The notes beneath the pieces were generated by a model, which searched no databases, was not told the DNA's origin, and saw only the letters and a list, made by a program, of their open reading frames with translations. This document shows, piece by piece, positions 7,632 to 15,759 of a stretch of DNA of 18,651 bases; the stretch's first letter is position 1; each line of letters begins with the position of its first letter. Where the stretch lies: positions 1 to 18,651 of the forward strand of contig DAOUJJ010000017.1 in assembly GCA_034422835.1 (NCBI GenBank), given 5' to 3'. Origin of the DNA: VXMO01 sp034422835. Lineage in GTDB: Bacteria > Chloroflexota > Dehalococcoidia > UBA6926. The position numbers and the translations under genes are program-made.

Positions 7632-9488
7632 ATGACGTCCGGAGAGACCGTCAGGGGCTTGATGGAGAGAACGACGGCGGAGGCCCTTGCAGATTCCCGC
7701 CTTCGCAACCTTCTGAACGGTACGATGCCCCGCGACGAGATGCAGGCATTCTTCCGGCGTTTCATCGTCACCCACCTCAACTCCGTGCAGGTTCTTGCAT
7801 TTCTCACGTCCATCGCCCCGCCACAGGTTATGGAGGCAATCAAAGAGAACCTGCTTGAAGAAATGGGCTTTGAGGAGAGCGAGAAGTCGCATCCGGAGCT
7901 CGTGGAGGAACTTGCGCGCGGACTCGGTTACTCGGAGCAGGACCTGATTCGCGTACACGCGGAGGCGGATGAGGCTCGCAGAGCATTCATCTCTGCTCCC
8001 ATCTCATATCCCACCGTGCGGGAGTTTGGCCTGGCCGTGCTGCTGGAAAACGTCGCCTTTGAGTATTTCCTCTCACGCTTCAGCGACGACATGGCAAGGG
8101 CGCTGACCACGCACTACGGGCTCACGCCGGAGGCCGTGATGTGGTTTACGCTGCACGGCGAGGTTGACATTCGCCACGCCGAAGAGGGGCAGCAGGCCAT
8201 CCTTGGCTACGCCTCCCACTATCGGTTCTCTCCCGAGGAGTTTGAGCAGATTGCCCGGCGGACGTTTGCGGGGAACGTGGTGTTGGATCGCTACTTTCCG
8301 CCTGATTCCGACGCCTCGTCGAGTCGGGGCGCAGGCACGTTACGCGCCATTGATATCCTGCCGCTCCGCATCCCGTTCCAACAGGCATTCACGCATTCCA
8401 CCATGAGCCGCGCGGAGAGTGATGCAATCGTTGTGCGTGTTCATGACGACGATGGAGTTACCGGTTACGGTGAATCCCTCCCGCGTCCCTATGTCACCGG
8501 GGAGGACGCCGAGGCCGTCGTGGCTGCGCTTCGAGATGATCTTGGGCCGCGGGCGCTTGGCGTGGCGCTTGATCCCGGCTCCGCCGCCGTGCCGCAGATC
8601 GATGAGTTCCTCACGGAATGGAAACGGAACCGGCCCACATCGGTCGGCATCGTTGCCTGGAATGCCACCGCCTGCGCGCTGGAGCTCGCGCTCCTTGATC
8701 GGGCATTCAAGCGAGCAGGGCAGTCCGTCATGACGTGGCTGCCGCCCGCCCGTGCCAACGTGACCTATACCGGCGTCATCGATGCTTCAGACCCCGCCGC
8801 CGCTGCGCAGATAGCCCGCCGCTTCATGCAGGCCGGGATGAACTCCATCAAGGTAAAGGTCGGTATCGATGATGATGCTGCGCGTTTGCGGGCTGTCCGA
8901 GAGTCTGTTGACGATGATGTTGAGATCCGAGTGGACGCCAACGGTGTATGGTCTGCCGACGCGGCCGTTGCCGCTCTCAACGCGCTCAAACCCTTCAATA
9001 TCGTCGCCGTTGAGCAGCCGGTTACCGCCGCAGACCTTGACGGGATGCGGCATGTTCGAGAACAGACAGGCCTCCGTGTCATCGCGGATGAATCGCTTGT
9101 GACGGAGGACAATGCTGCGGCGCTCATAGCCGCCAACGCCTGCGACGTGTTCAATATCCGCGTCTCCAAGTGCGGTGGGCTGATTGCTTCGGCTCGCATT
9201 GCCCAAATGGCTGCTGAGGCGGGAATCGGGGTGCAGATCGGCGCGCAGGTTGGTGAAACATCGTTGCTCTCGGCGGCGGGACGCGCATTGGCCGCCCACG
9301 TTCCATCTCTTGAGTATCTTGAAGGGTCGTTCGGAACACACCTGTTGAGCGAAGACATCGCATTTGAGTCGGTCATGTTCGGTTACGGAGGCAGGGGGGA
9401 ATTGCTGCCGCGCCCGGGACTTGGGGTTGCAGTGAATGAGGACGCGCTGGAACGCCTGGCTCAAGAGAAGATAACTATCGAACCGTAG
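7632..9488 (+). CDS. Fusion: haem-oxygenase-like diiron (HDO/TenA-like) domain + enolase-superfamily enzyme
   Basis: 618 aa, two domains. Residues about 8-222 form an all-helical TenA/PqqC/CADD-like domain. Candidate iron ligands are Glu77 and His87 (EEMG...KSH), Glu139 or Glu144 (ENVAFEYF), and the signature His175-x3-Asp179-x2-His182. Known members are diiron oxygenases or oxidases such as CADD, SznF and BesC. Residues about 237-618 are a muconate-lactonizing-subgroup enolase with Lys407-x-Lys409, metal ligands Asp435, Glu461 and Asp486, and opposite-face Lys513, all intact. The segment GESLPRPYVTGED resembles dipeptide epimerases, but their C-terminal DxD substrate motif is absent; EGSFGTH stands near there. 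ATG at 7632 follows GGGAGG by 5 bases. It is coupled to the GH3 gene. The substrate is unknown. Confidence 0.85.
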   Translation: MTSGETVRGLMERTTAEALADSRLRNLLNGTMPRDEMQAFFRRFIVTHLNSVQVLAFLTSIAPPQVMEAIKENLLEEMGFEESEKSHPELVEELARGLGYSEQDLIRVHAEADEARRAFISAPISYPTVREFGLAVLLENVAFEYFLSRFSDDMARALTTHYGLTPEAVMWFTLHGEVDIRHAEEGQQAILGYASHYRFSPEEFEQIARRTFAGNVVLDRYFPPDSDASSSRGAGTLRAIDILPLRIPFQQAFTHSTMSRAESDAIVVRVHDDDGVTGYGESLPRPYVTGEDAEAVVAALRDDLGPRALGVALDPGSAAVPQIDEFLTEWKRNRPTSVGIVAWNATACALELALLDRAFKRAGQSVMTWLPPARANVTYTGVIDASDPAAAAQIARRFMQAGMNSIKVKVGIDDDAARLRAVRESVDDDVEIRVDANGVWSADAAVAALNALKPFNIVAVEQPVTAADLDGMRHVREQTGLRVIADESLVTEDNAAALIAANACDVFNIRVSKCGGLIASARIAQMAAEAGIGVQIGAQVGETSLLSAAGRALAAHVPSLEYLEGSFGTHLLSEDIAFESVMFGYGGRGELLPRPGLGVAVNEDALERLAQEKITIEP

Positions 9489-9496
9489 GGACGCAC

Positions 9497-11158
9497 ATGT
9501 CCATTGTTTCTCGACTCCTCGGCCTGCAGGGCCGCCTGGCCTGGAGGTCTTTTGACCGCGCGACGCGTGACCCTGACGCCGTTCAACTCCGCTTGCTGCG
9601 GCGCATCCTGGATGCCAACGTAGACAGCGCGTTTGGGCGTGAGCACGGCTTTGCGTCGATCAGCGGCTTTGAAGAGTACCGGGAAGCCGTTCAGGTTGGC
9701 GACTATGAGGCCGTCCGTCCATGGGTGGGGCGCATCATGGCGGGCGAGCGCCATGTGCTCACTCGTGATGATCCGTACCTGTTTGCGATGACGAGCGGAA
9801 CTGCCGGCCAACCGAAGCTCATTCCCGTAACAACAGCCACCAGCAGGTTCGTCAGCGTCCTGTCCCGTCTCTGGTTGTACCGCAGCACCGTTGACCACCC
9901 CGCTGCCCTGGACCACAAGGCGCTGATCATTGTCAGTCCGGCCATTGAGGGCTATACGGACAGCGGCATCCCGTATGGCTCAGCCTCCGGCTATATCTAC
10001 CGCAATGCGGTGTGGATGATGCGGCGACGCTACGCCGTGCCGTATCCCGTTTTCGGGATCAAAAACTATGAGGCTAAATACTACGCAATCATGCGATTCG
10101 CTATCGAGCAGCAGCTGTCCTTGATAGGCACTCCCAACCCCTCCACCATCCTCCGCCTTGTGGACACTGCAAATACTCATGCCCAGCGCCTCATTCGTGA
10201 TATTCACGACGGCACAATCTCCGAAGGCGCGGACATTGAACCCGAACTGCGCGCCGACCTTGCGGCTCGTCTCCGTCCCAACGCCGCTCGCGCCGCTGAG
10301 TTGGAGGCTATCCTCAACCGTGAGCAGGCGCTGAGACCGCGCGATTACTGGCCGCAATTGGCGCTTGTGGGTTGCTGGAAGGGCGGGAGCGTTGGGGCAA
10401 CCGTAGATCGTCTCCGCCCCTGGTTCCCGGACGGCATGGCTTTCCGCGACCCGGGGTTTCTCGCCAGTGAGGCGAATTTCACCCTGCCCATTGAAGATGA
10501 GGGGTTTCGTGGGATTCTCGCCATTACCGGCAACGTCTACGAGTTCATCCCGGAGGATGAGATCGATTCCTCCAACCCGCATATCCTCACCGCCGGTCAG
10601 CTCGAAGACGGCGGCATTTACTATGTCATCGTGACCACACAGAGCGGCCTCTATCGATATGACATCAACGATGTCGTCCGTGTGAACGGCTTCCACAACC
10701 GGACGCCGAAGATCGAGTTCCTGCGCAAGGGCAGGGACATGCTGAGCCTGGAAGGGGAGAAGCTGCACGTTGGGCAGATCATCGAGGCGATGCGCGGCGC
10801 GCAGGCGGCCACCGGGGTGACCGTCGAATACTTCCGCGTCCTCGGACATCCCGCCGATAACCGTTACAGCCTGCAATTGGAACTGCGGGATGCCGCGGCG
10901 CCGGAGGATGCGATCATCCGCCTGGGCAGGTCGATCGACGAGGGCCTGTCTCGGCTCAACATTGAATATGAGCAGAAGCGCGGCTCAGGCCGGCTCCATA
11001 CGCCATTGATCCAGGTAATGGCTGCCGGATGGTCCTCGCGCCGACTCGCCGCGAAGATGGCCTCTGCCGTTCGGGACGTCCAGTACAAGGATGCTCTGCT
11101 GGCACTCGCCGGGGATGACGAGGACGAATCGGAAGTCAGGCGGGAACTGACTCTATAA
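9497..11158 (+). CDS. GH3-family acyl-acid amido synthetase
   Basis: 553 aa, full length for the GH3 ('auxin-responsive promoter') branch of the acyl-adenylate-forming superfamily. Motif 1 (ATP binding) is TSGTAGQPK at 99-107, motif 2 contains LASE at 322-325, and motif 3 is GLYRYDINDVV at 384-394, followed by KIEFLRKGRDM in the hinge to the C-terminal lid. In plants these enzymes activate a carboxylic acid with ATP and conjugate it to an amino acid; bacterial members are poorly characterised. ATG at 9497 lies 8 bp after the HDO-enolase stop, and its weak SD (AGGGA) overlaps that stop, implying co-translation. The frame ends in an acidic tail. The partner gene suggests an amide product processed by, or supplied to, the enolase and oxidase domains. 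Confidence 0.85.
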   Translation: MSIVSRLLGLQGRLAWRSFDRATRDPDAVQLRLLRRILDANVDSAFGREHGFASISGFEEYREAVQVGDYEAVRPWVGRIMAGERHVLTRDDPYLFAMTSGTAGQPKLIPVTTATSRFVSVLSRLWLYRSTVDHPAALDHKALIIVSPAIEGYTDSGIPYGSASGYIYRNAVWMMRRRYAVPYPVFGIKNYEAKYYAIMRFAIEQQLSLIGTPNPSTILRLVDTANTHAQRLIRDIHDGTISEGADIEPELRADLAARLRPNAARAAELEAILNREQALRPRDYWPQLALVGCWKGGSVGATVDRLRPWFPDGMAFRDPGFLASEANFTLPIEDEGFRGILAITGNVYEFIPEDEIDSSNPHILTAGQLEDGGIYYVIVTTQSGLYRYDINDVVRVNGFHNRTPKIEFLRKGRDMLSLEGEKLHVGQIIEAMRGAQAATGVTVEYFRVLGHPADNRYSLQLELRDAAAPEDAIIRLGRSIDEGLSRLNIEYEQKRGSGRLHTPLIQVMAAGWSSRRLAAKMASAVRDVQYKDALLALAGDDEDESEVRRELTL

Positions 11159-11168
11159 AAGGAGAACA

Positions 11169-11190
11169 GCCCTAAGGGTACTAATAGGGC
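11169..11190. terminator. Short hairpin after the GH3 gene
   Basis: GCCCTA (11169-11174) pairs with TAGGGC (11185-11190) over a 10-base loop, ten bases after the GH3 stop, followed by ACGTATCTTT. It is a weak candidate terminator separating the GH3 unit from the rpsO unit. Confidence 0.35.
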
Positions 11191-11228
11191 ACGTATCTTT
11201 CCCGAGTGAATCCCGCGCCTGTATGTTC

Positions 11229-11237
11229 TGCTATACT
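11229..11237 (+). promoter_or_regulatory. Extended -10 promoter element for rpsO
   Basis: TGCTATACT fits the extended -10 form TGnTATAAT with one mismatch. No recognisable -35 lies 16-18 bases upstream, as is common for extended -10 promoters. Transcription would start near 11244, downstream of the in-frame ATG at 11241, which supports the later TTG start for S15. Confidence 0.5.
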
Positions 11238-11297
11238 CGGATGGAAACAGAGAAGACAAAGAACAGAGGAACGGCGATAGCCCACGGCGGAGGCAGT

Positions 11298-11561
11298 TTG
11301 GATCGGCAGACCAAGTCCCAGATTATTGAAGAGTACAGGGGACACCCAACGGATACCGGATCCACAGAGGTGCAGGTTGCAGTCCTGAGCAGGCGAATAA
11401 GCGACCTGACCGGGCATCTACAAGTCCACCGCCACGACCATGCGACACGGAGAGGGCTGCTGATGCTCGTTGGCCAGCGGCGCAGACTACTCCGTTACCT
11501 CCGCCGAAAAGACGTAGGACGATACCAGTCCCTCATCGCGTCACTCGGCCTACGCAGATAG
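11298..11561 (+). CDS. rpsO: 30S ribosomal protein S15
   Basis: 87 aa with the chosen start, matching the usual 88-89 aa of bacterial S15. The core is unmistakable: DTGSTEVQVAVLSRRI, then H-DHATRRGLL-LVGQRRRLL-YL-RKDV-RY and the terminal LGLRR. S15 binds 16S rRNA helices of the central domain early in 30S assembly. The start is taken as TTG at 11298 because family members begin at about the LDRQTKSQ position, GGAGG lies four bases upstream, and an extended -10 box at 11229-11237 would put the transcript start after the ATG at 11241. Longer alternatives (11223 or 11241) add an N-terminal extension unlike S15. It is followed by pnp 52 bp later, the classical rpsO-pnp pairing. Confidence 0.92.
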   Translation: MDRQTKSQIIEEYRGHPTDTGSTEVQVAVLSRRISDLTGHLQVHRHDHATRRGLLMLVGQRRRLLRYLRRKDVGRYQSLIASLGLRR

Positions 11562-11580
11562 TCGATACGGCTCCGTCTTC

Positions 11581-11602
11581 CTCCGGCGCAAACGCGCAGG
11601 AG
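11581..11602 (+). promoter_or_regulatory. Hairpin that covers the pnp ribosome-binding site
   Basis: In the rpsO-pnp gap, CTCC-g-GCGC (11581-11589) can pair with GCGC-a-GGAG (11594-11602) around the tetraloop AAAC, with a single g/a mismatch in the stem. The right arm contains the AGGAG SD (11598-11602) that lies 11 bases before the pnp ATG. Folding would therefore mask ribosome binding. PNPase is known to autoregulate through its leader in Escherichia coli; a similar control here is inferred. Confidence 0.45.
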
Positions 11603-11613
11603 AGTAGAACGGC

Positions 11614-13899
11614 ATGATTCACAAAGTCGAGCGTGAGCTCGCAGGACGCACACTTACCATCGAGACGGGCGAACTCGCCCAACAGGCCAGCGGAGCGGTT
11701 ACCGTCCGCTACGGCGACAACATCATCCTTGCCACGGCAGTCATGGCTCCCACCGCCCGCGAGGGCATTGATTTCCTCCCCCTCACCGTGGACATGGAGG
11801 AGCGTCATTACGCCATCGGCAAGATCCCCGGCAGCTTCTTCCGACGGGAGGGCAGGCCGGGGTCGGAGGCCATCCTCGCAGGCCGCATCACGGATCGCAC
11901 CATCCGTCCGCTGTTTCCCAAGGGATTGCGGAACGAGGTGCAGATCATCCTAACCGTGCTCTCATCGGATCGTGAGTATCCCCTTGATACGCTTGGTGTG
12001 ATTGGAGCGTCTGCGGCGCTGACCATTTCACACGCGCCATTTGAGGGGCCCGTCAGCGGCTGCCACGTCGGCTACATCAACGGCGAAATTGTCATCAATC
12101 CGACGTATGCCGATGGCGACACGAGTGATCTTGATCTGGTTGTTGCAGGCTCACAGAACGCCATCGTCATGGTTGAGGCGGGCGCGAACGAGGTTGATGA
12201 GTCCGTTCTGCGGCAGGCGCTGCAAGCGGGGCAGGAGGCCAACCGCATCGTTATCGAGATGCAGGAGGAACTCCAGGCTTTGTGCGGCAGGCCGAAGGCT
12301 GTAATCAACGAGCCGGACGACAACAGCGCCGTCCGCGGAGCTATTGAGGCACTCGTCGGCGAGCGGCTGCTTGAAGCGGCGTCCGGGCTGGGCAGGCACG
12401 AGCGGAATGAGACGACACAGGCTCTCCTAGATGAGACGCTTGAACGGCTCTCCGGGGAACACGATGCCGGCGTACTCAATCACGTCTTTGAAGAGGTGTT
12501 CACGGACGCCGTTCGCTCCAGCATCTTGAATGGCAAGCGCCCGGACGGACGCACGCACGCGCAGATCCGCCCGCTGACCAGCAGGGTAGGCGTGCTGCCG
12601 CGCGCTCACGGCTCCGCGCTGTTCCAGCGGGGTGAGACGCAGGTGCTCAACGTCACCACGCTCGGTCCGCTCGCGGACGCCCAGAAGATCGACTCGCTCA
12701 CGCCCGTCGATACCAAGCGTTATCTGCACCATTACAACTTCCCGCCGTACTCCGTCGGTGAGGCGCGCCGTGTGGGCACGCCCGGCCGCCGGGAGATCGG
12801 TCATGGCGCGCTCGCGGAGCGGGCGCTGCTGCCCGTCATCCCCGGCGAGATGGAGTTCCCGTACACGCTGCGGCTCGTCTCGGACGTGCTTGGCTCCAAC
12901 GGCAGCACCTCAATGGCCAGCGTCTGCTCCAGCACCCTCTCGCTGATGGACGCCGGAGTGCCGATCAAGGCGCCGGTGGCCGGCATTGCAATGGGCCTCG
13001 TGACGGACAAGACGGGCGCATACGCAGTTCTGACGGACATCCAGGGCCTTGAGGATCACCTGGGCGACATGGACTTCAAGGTGGCGGGCACCGCCGAGGG
13101 CGTGACGGCCCTGCAGATGGACATCAAGCTCACCGGCATCACGGATGAGATTATGGAGCGCGCGCTTGACCAGGCCAGGACTGCCCGGCTTGAGCTGCTC
13201 GCCCACATGAGCGAGACCATTGCCGAGACCCGTACCGAGATGAGCCCATTCGCGCCGCGAATGACGCGGATCCAGATCAACCCGGAGCGCATCGGCGCGC
13301 TCATCGGCCCCGGCGGCAAGACCATCCGCAGCATCGTTGAAGAGACGGGCGCGACCGTGGACGTGGAGAACGACGGCACGGTGTTCGTCGGCGCGTCTGA
13401 TGGCGACATTGCGGACAGGGCCATCGGCATGATCGAGCGGCTGACCAAGGATATCGAGGTCGGCGAGTCGTTCAAGGGCAAGGTTGTTCGCACGACCGAT
13501 TTCGGCGCGTTCGTTGAACTCGCGCCGGGACGGGACGGCATGGTGCATATCTCAGAGCTGGCGCACTACCGTGTGGGCAGCGTCGAGGACGTTATCAAGG
13601 TTGGCGATGAGGTTGAGGTGCTCGTCACGGACATCGATCCGACGGGCCGCATACGCCTGTCCCGCCGCGCGCTGATCGAGCCGGACGCGGAGACGCCTCC
13701 TGAGGGCGCGGAAGTGAATACCGGCGCGCCATTCGATCAGCGGCAGGGCCGCAATGATGGCGGCGGACGCCGCTTTGGCGACCGCGACCGCGGGCCACGC
13801 CCCGGCGGCAATGGACGCCCGCCGCGGCGCAGGCCGGACGGCGACCGTGACCGCCCGCGCCGCCCTGAGGGCGATCGATCTCCTCGCCGCCGCATGTAG
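11614..13899 (+). CDS. pnp: Polynucleotide phosphorylase
   Basis: 761 aa. It degrades RNA 3' to 5' with phosphate and is a core degradosome-type enzyme forming a trimeric ring. Order: first RNase PH domain (about 5-140) with FFRREGRP at 75-82; all-helical domain (about 235-310); second RNase PH domain (about 315-540) with the GSNGSTSMAS phosphate-binding loop (428-437) and GDMDFKVAG (484-492) catalytic segment; KH domain (about 552-610) with the GPGG loop (565-568); S1 domain (about 617-688) with FKGKVVRTTDFGAFVEL. After about residue 706 comes an unusual Arg/Gly/Pro/Asp-rich tail with 19 Arg in the last 52 residues. The SD AGGAG lies 11 bases before the ATG and is part of a possible hairpin. 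dapB follows after 6 bp. Confidence 0.96.
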   Translation: MIHKVERELAGRTLTIETGELAQQASGAVTVRYGDNIILATAVMAPTAREGIDFLPLTVDMEERHYAIGKIPGSFFRREGRPGSEAILAGRITDRTIRPLFPKGLRNEVQIILTVLSSDREYPLDTLGVIGASAALTISHAPFEGPVSGCHVGYINGEIVINPTYADGDTSDLDLVVAGSQNAIVMVEAGANEVDESVLRQALQAGQEANRIVIEMQEELQALCGRPKAVINEPDDNSAVRGAIEALVGERLLEAASGLGRHERNETTQALLDETLERLSGEHDAGVLNHVFEEVFTDAVRSSILNGKRPDGRTHAQIRPLTSRVGVLPRAHGSALFQRGETQVLNVTTLGPLADAQKIDSLTPVDTKRYLHHYNFPPYSVGEARRVGTPGRREIGHGALAERALLPVIPGEMEFPYTLRLVSDVLGSNGSTSMASVCSSTLSLMDAGVPIKAPVAGIAMGLVTDKTGAYAVLTDIQGLEDHLGDMDFKVAGTAEGVTALQMDIKLTGITDEIMERALDQARTARLELLAHMSETIAETRTEMSPFAPRMTRIQINPERIGALIGPGGKTIRSIVEETGATVDVENDGTVFVGASDGDIADRAIGMIERLTKDIEVGESFKGKVVRTTDFGAFVELAPGRDGMVHISELAHYRVGSVEDVIKVGDEVEVLVTDIDPTGRIRLSRRALIEPDAETPPEGAEVNTGAPFDQRQGRNDGGGRRFGDRDRGPRPGGNGRPPRRRPDGDRDRPRRPEGDRSPRRRM

Positions 13900-13905
13900 A
13901 CAGCC

Positions 13906-14721
13906 ATGGCAGCGCGACCCGGCATAACCGTCGCCGTTCACGGCGCAACCGGCCGTATGGGGCGCGTCCTGCTGAACGCAATCGCCAACGCAGACGACGT
14001 AACTTTAGTTGCTTCGGTTAGCAAGTCGACTTTCCGTGCCCACGCGCCAAACGGTGATGTGACCGAGCACGCGAATCTGGATGATCTCCTGCGCGAAAGT
14101 GCGCCGGATGTCGTCGTAGATTTCTCCAACCGTGAAGCAGTTCTGCCTGCTGCTCAAGCCGCAGCCAAGCACAATGCCCACTTTGTCACCGGCACCAGCG
14201 GCCTCACCCCTGAAATCCTTGAGGAGCTGCGATCCATCGCCGCCGAACACAACATCGGCGTGATAGTCGGCCCCAACTTCAGCCTCGGCGCAGTGGTTTT
14301 GGAGCGTGTGGCGCGTGAGGCGGGACGGCATTTCGACCACGCGGAGATTATCGAGATGCACCACGCGGGTAAAGCTGACGCGCCCTCAGGCTCAGCAATG
14401 GCCACCGCGCGTACGATGGTAGAAGGAAGGGGTGGCAGGGCGTTCACGAATGCTGAGTCGAAGGTGGTCAATGTGGACGATGTCCGCGGCGGTGACATCG
14501 ACGGCGTCGCCATCCACTCCGTGCGGATGCCGGGCCTGATGGCACATCAGCAGGTACTTCTCGGCGGGCCGGGCGAGACGCTGACGCTTCGCCATGATGT
14601 AATAGACAGGGAAAGCTATATGCCGGGCGTCCTGCTCGCGATCCGTGAGGTGGGCAACCGGCGTGGACAACTGACGTATGGCCTCGGCGCGCTGCTGTGG
14701 CTGGAACAGAAAGGGGAATGA
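13906..14721 (+). CDS. dapB: 4-hydroxy-tetrahydrodipicolinate reductase
   Basis: 271 aa, normal length. It catalyses NAD(P)H reduction of the DapA product in the diaminopimelate/lysine pathway. The N-terminal Rossmann domain has GATGRMG at 13-19. The catalytic/substrate-binding segment is EMHHAGKADAPSGSA at 150-164, with His152, His153, Lys156 and the SGSA loop intact; TGTSG (95-99) and GPNFSLG (122-128) are also typical. ATG at 13906 is 6 bp after the pnp stop and has no obvious SD, so translation probably depends on coupling to pnp. The stop TGA overlaps the next gene's ATG by one base. Confidence 0.95.
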   Translation: MAARPGITVAVHGATGRMGRVLLNAIANADDVTLVASVSKSTFRAHAPNGDVTEHANLDDLLRESAPDVVVDFSNREAVLPAAQAAAKHNAHFVTGTSGLTPEILEELRSIAAEHNIGVIVGPNFSLGAVVLERVAREAGRHFDHAEIIEMHHAGKADAPSGSAMATARTMVEGRGGRAFTNAESKVVNVDDVRGGDIDGVAIHSVRMPGLMAHQQVLLGGPGETLTLRHDVIDRESYMPGVLLAIREVGNRRGQLTYGLGALLWLEQKGE

Positions 14722-15755
14722 TGGCGAACAGTGATCGGCCTCGCGTCGCGATTGTTGGCGCAACCGGCCTTGTGGGTGAGACGTTCATCAACGTGCTGGA
14801 GGAGCGCGGTTTTCCCATGACGTCCCTGACGCTCATGGCGTCCGCGCGATCCGCCGGCAAGCGTCTCACGGCCATGGGCGATGAGCATGAAGTCATTGAG
14901 GCGACGCCGGACGCTTTTGAGAACGTTGACATTGCGCTGTTCTCGGCGGGCGGTGGCACAAGCAAGCAGCTCGCGCCGGAAGCCGCGAAACGCGGCGCTG
15001 TTGTTGTCGATAACTCGTCCGCGTGGCGCATGGAACCTGATGTGCCGCTTGTTGTGCCGGAGGTCAACCCGGACGATGCGCTCAAACACAACGGCATCAT
15101 TGCCAACCCCAACTGTTCCACCATTCAGATGGTTGTCGCGCTATGGCCGCTGCACCGCCAAAACCCCATCAAGCGCATCATCGTGGACACCTATCAGTCG
15201 GCGTCCGGCGCAGGACGGTTGGCGCTCGAAGAGATGTTGGAGCAGTCGCGCGGCGTGCTGAACGGCGAAGAGGCACAGCCGAGCGCGTTTCCTCACCGCA
15301 TCGCATTCAACGCCATCCCGCAGATCGACGTCTTTGAAGAGGACGATTACACCAAGGAAGAGATAAAGATGGTGCGGGAGACGCAGAAGATCATGCACGC
15401 ACCAGAGATCGCCGTCTCCGCTACCTGCGTGCGCATCCCCGCCGCGTTCGCCCATTCCGAGGCCATCCACGTGGAGTTCACCAACCCCATCACGCCGGAC
15501 GAGGCGAGGGACATCCTGTCAGCCGCGCCGGGCGTTGTGGTGACCGACGATCCCGCGACAAGCGCCTATCCAATGGCTATTGACGCGCAGGATAGAGACG
15601 AGGTGTTCGTGGGGCGGATTCGCCGCGACACTGCGCTGGACAACGGCCTCTCCATGTGGGTGGTATCCGACAACATCCGCAAGGGCGCGGCGACGAATAC
15701 CATCCAGATCGCGGAACTCCTGGCAAAGAACGCTCCTGTCACCGCCGTGAGGTGA
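14721..15755 (+). CDS. asd: Aspartate-semialdehyde dehydrogenase
   Basis: 344 aa. It reduces beta-aspartyl phosphate to aspartate semialdehyde, the branch point to lysine/diaminopimelate, threonine and methionine. The N-terminal GATGLVG (13-19) binds NADP, the catalytic Cys132 sits in NPNCSTIQ, the SASGAG segment is at 160-165, and the substrate-binding and base residues are in CVRIPAAFAHSEA (Arg238, His245). Two adjacent ATG codons (14718 and 14721) are possible. 14721 is preferred because the GGGG purine stretch (14713-14716) is then four bases away rather than one. Either choice overlaps the dapB stop, so the genes are coupled. Confidence 0.95.
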   Translation: MANSDRPRVAIVGATGLVGETFINVLEERGFPMTSLTLMASARSAGKRLTAMGDEHEVIEATPDAFENVDIALFSAGGGTSKQLAPEAAKRGAVVVDNSSAWRMEPDVPLVVPEVNPDDALKHNGIIANPNCSTIQMVVALWPLHRQNPIKRIIVDTYQSASGAGRLALEEMLEQSRGVLNGEEAQPSAFPHRIAFNAIPQIDVFEEDDYTKEEIKMVRETQKIMHAPEIAVSATCVRIPAAFAHSEAIHVEFTNPITPDEARDILSAAPGVVVTDDPATSAYPMAIDAQDRDEVFVGRIRRDTALDNGLSMWVVSDNIRKGAATNTIQIAELLAKNAPVTAVR

Positions 15756-15759
15756 CGTG

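Noticed and set aside
8342..9488. Naming the enolase half an L-Ala-D/L-Glu epimerase
   Set aside because: The N-terminal GESLPRPYVTGED block is similar, but the DxD motif that binds the dipeptide amino group is absent, so specificity is left open.
9980..10876. 298-codon minus-strand frame inside the GH3 gene
   Set aside because: Antisense shadow; the plus frame contains every GH3 motif.
12910..13548. 212-codon minus-strand frame inside pnp
   Set aside because: His/Arg-rich antisense shadow of a fully recognised gene.
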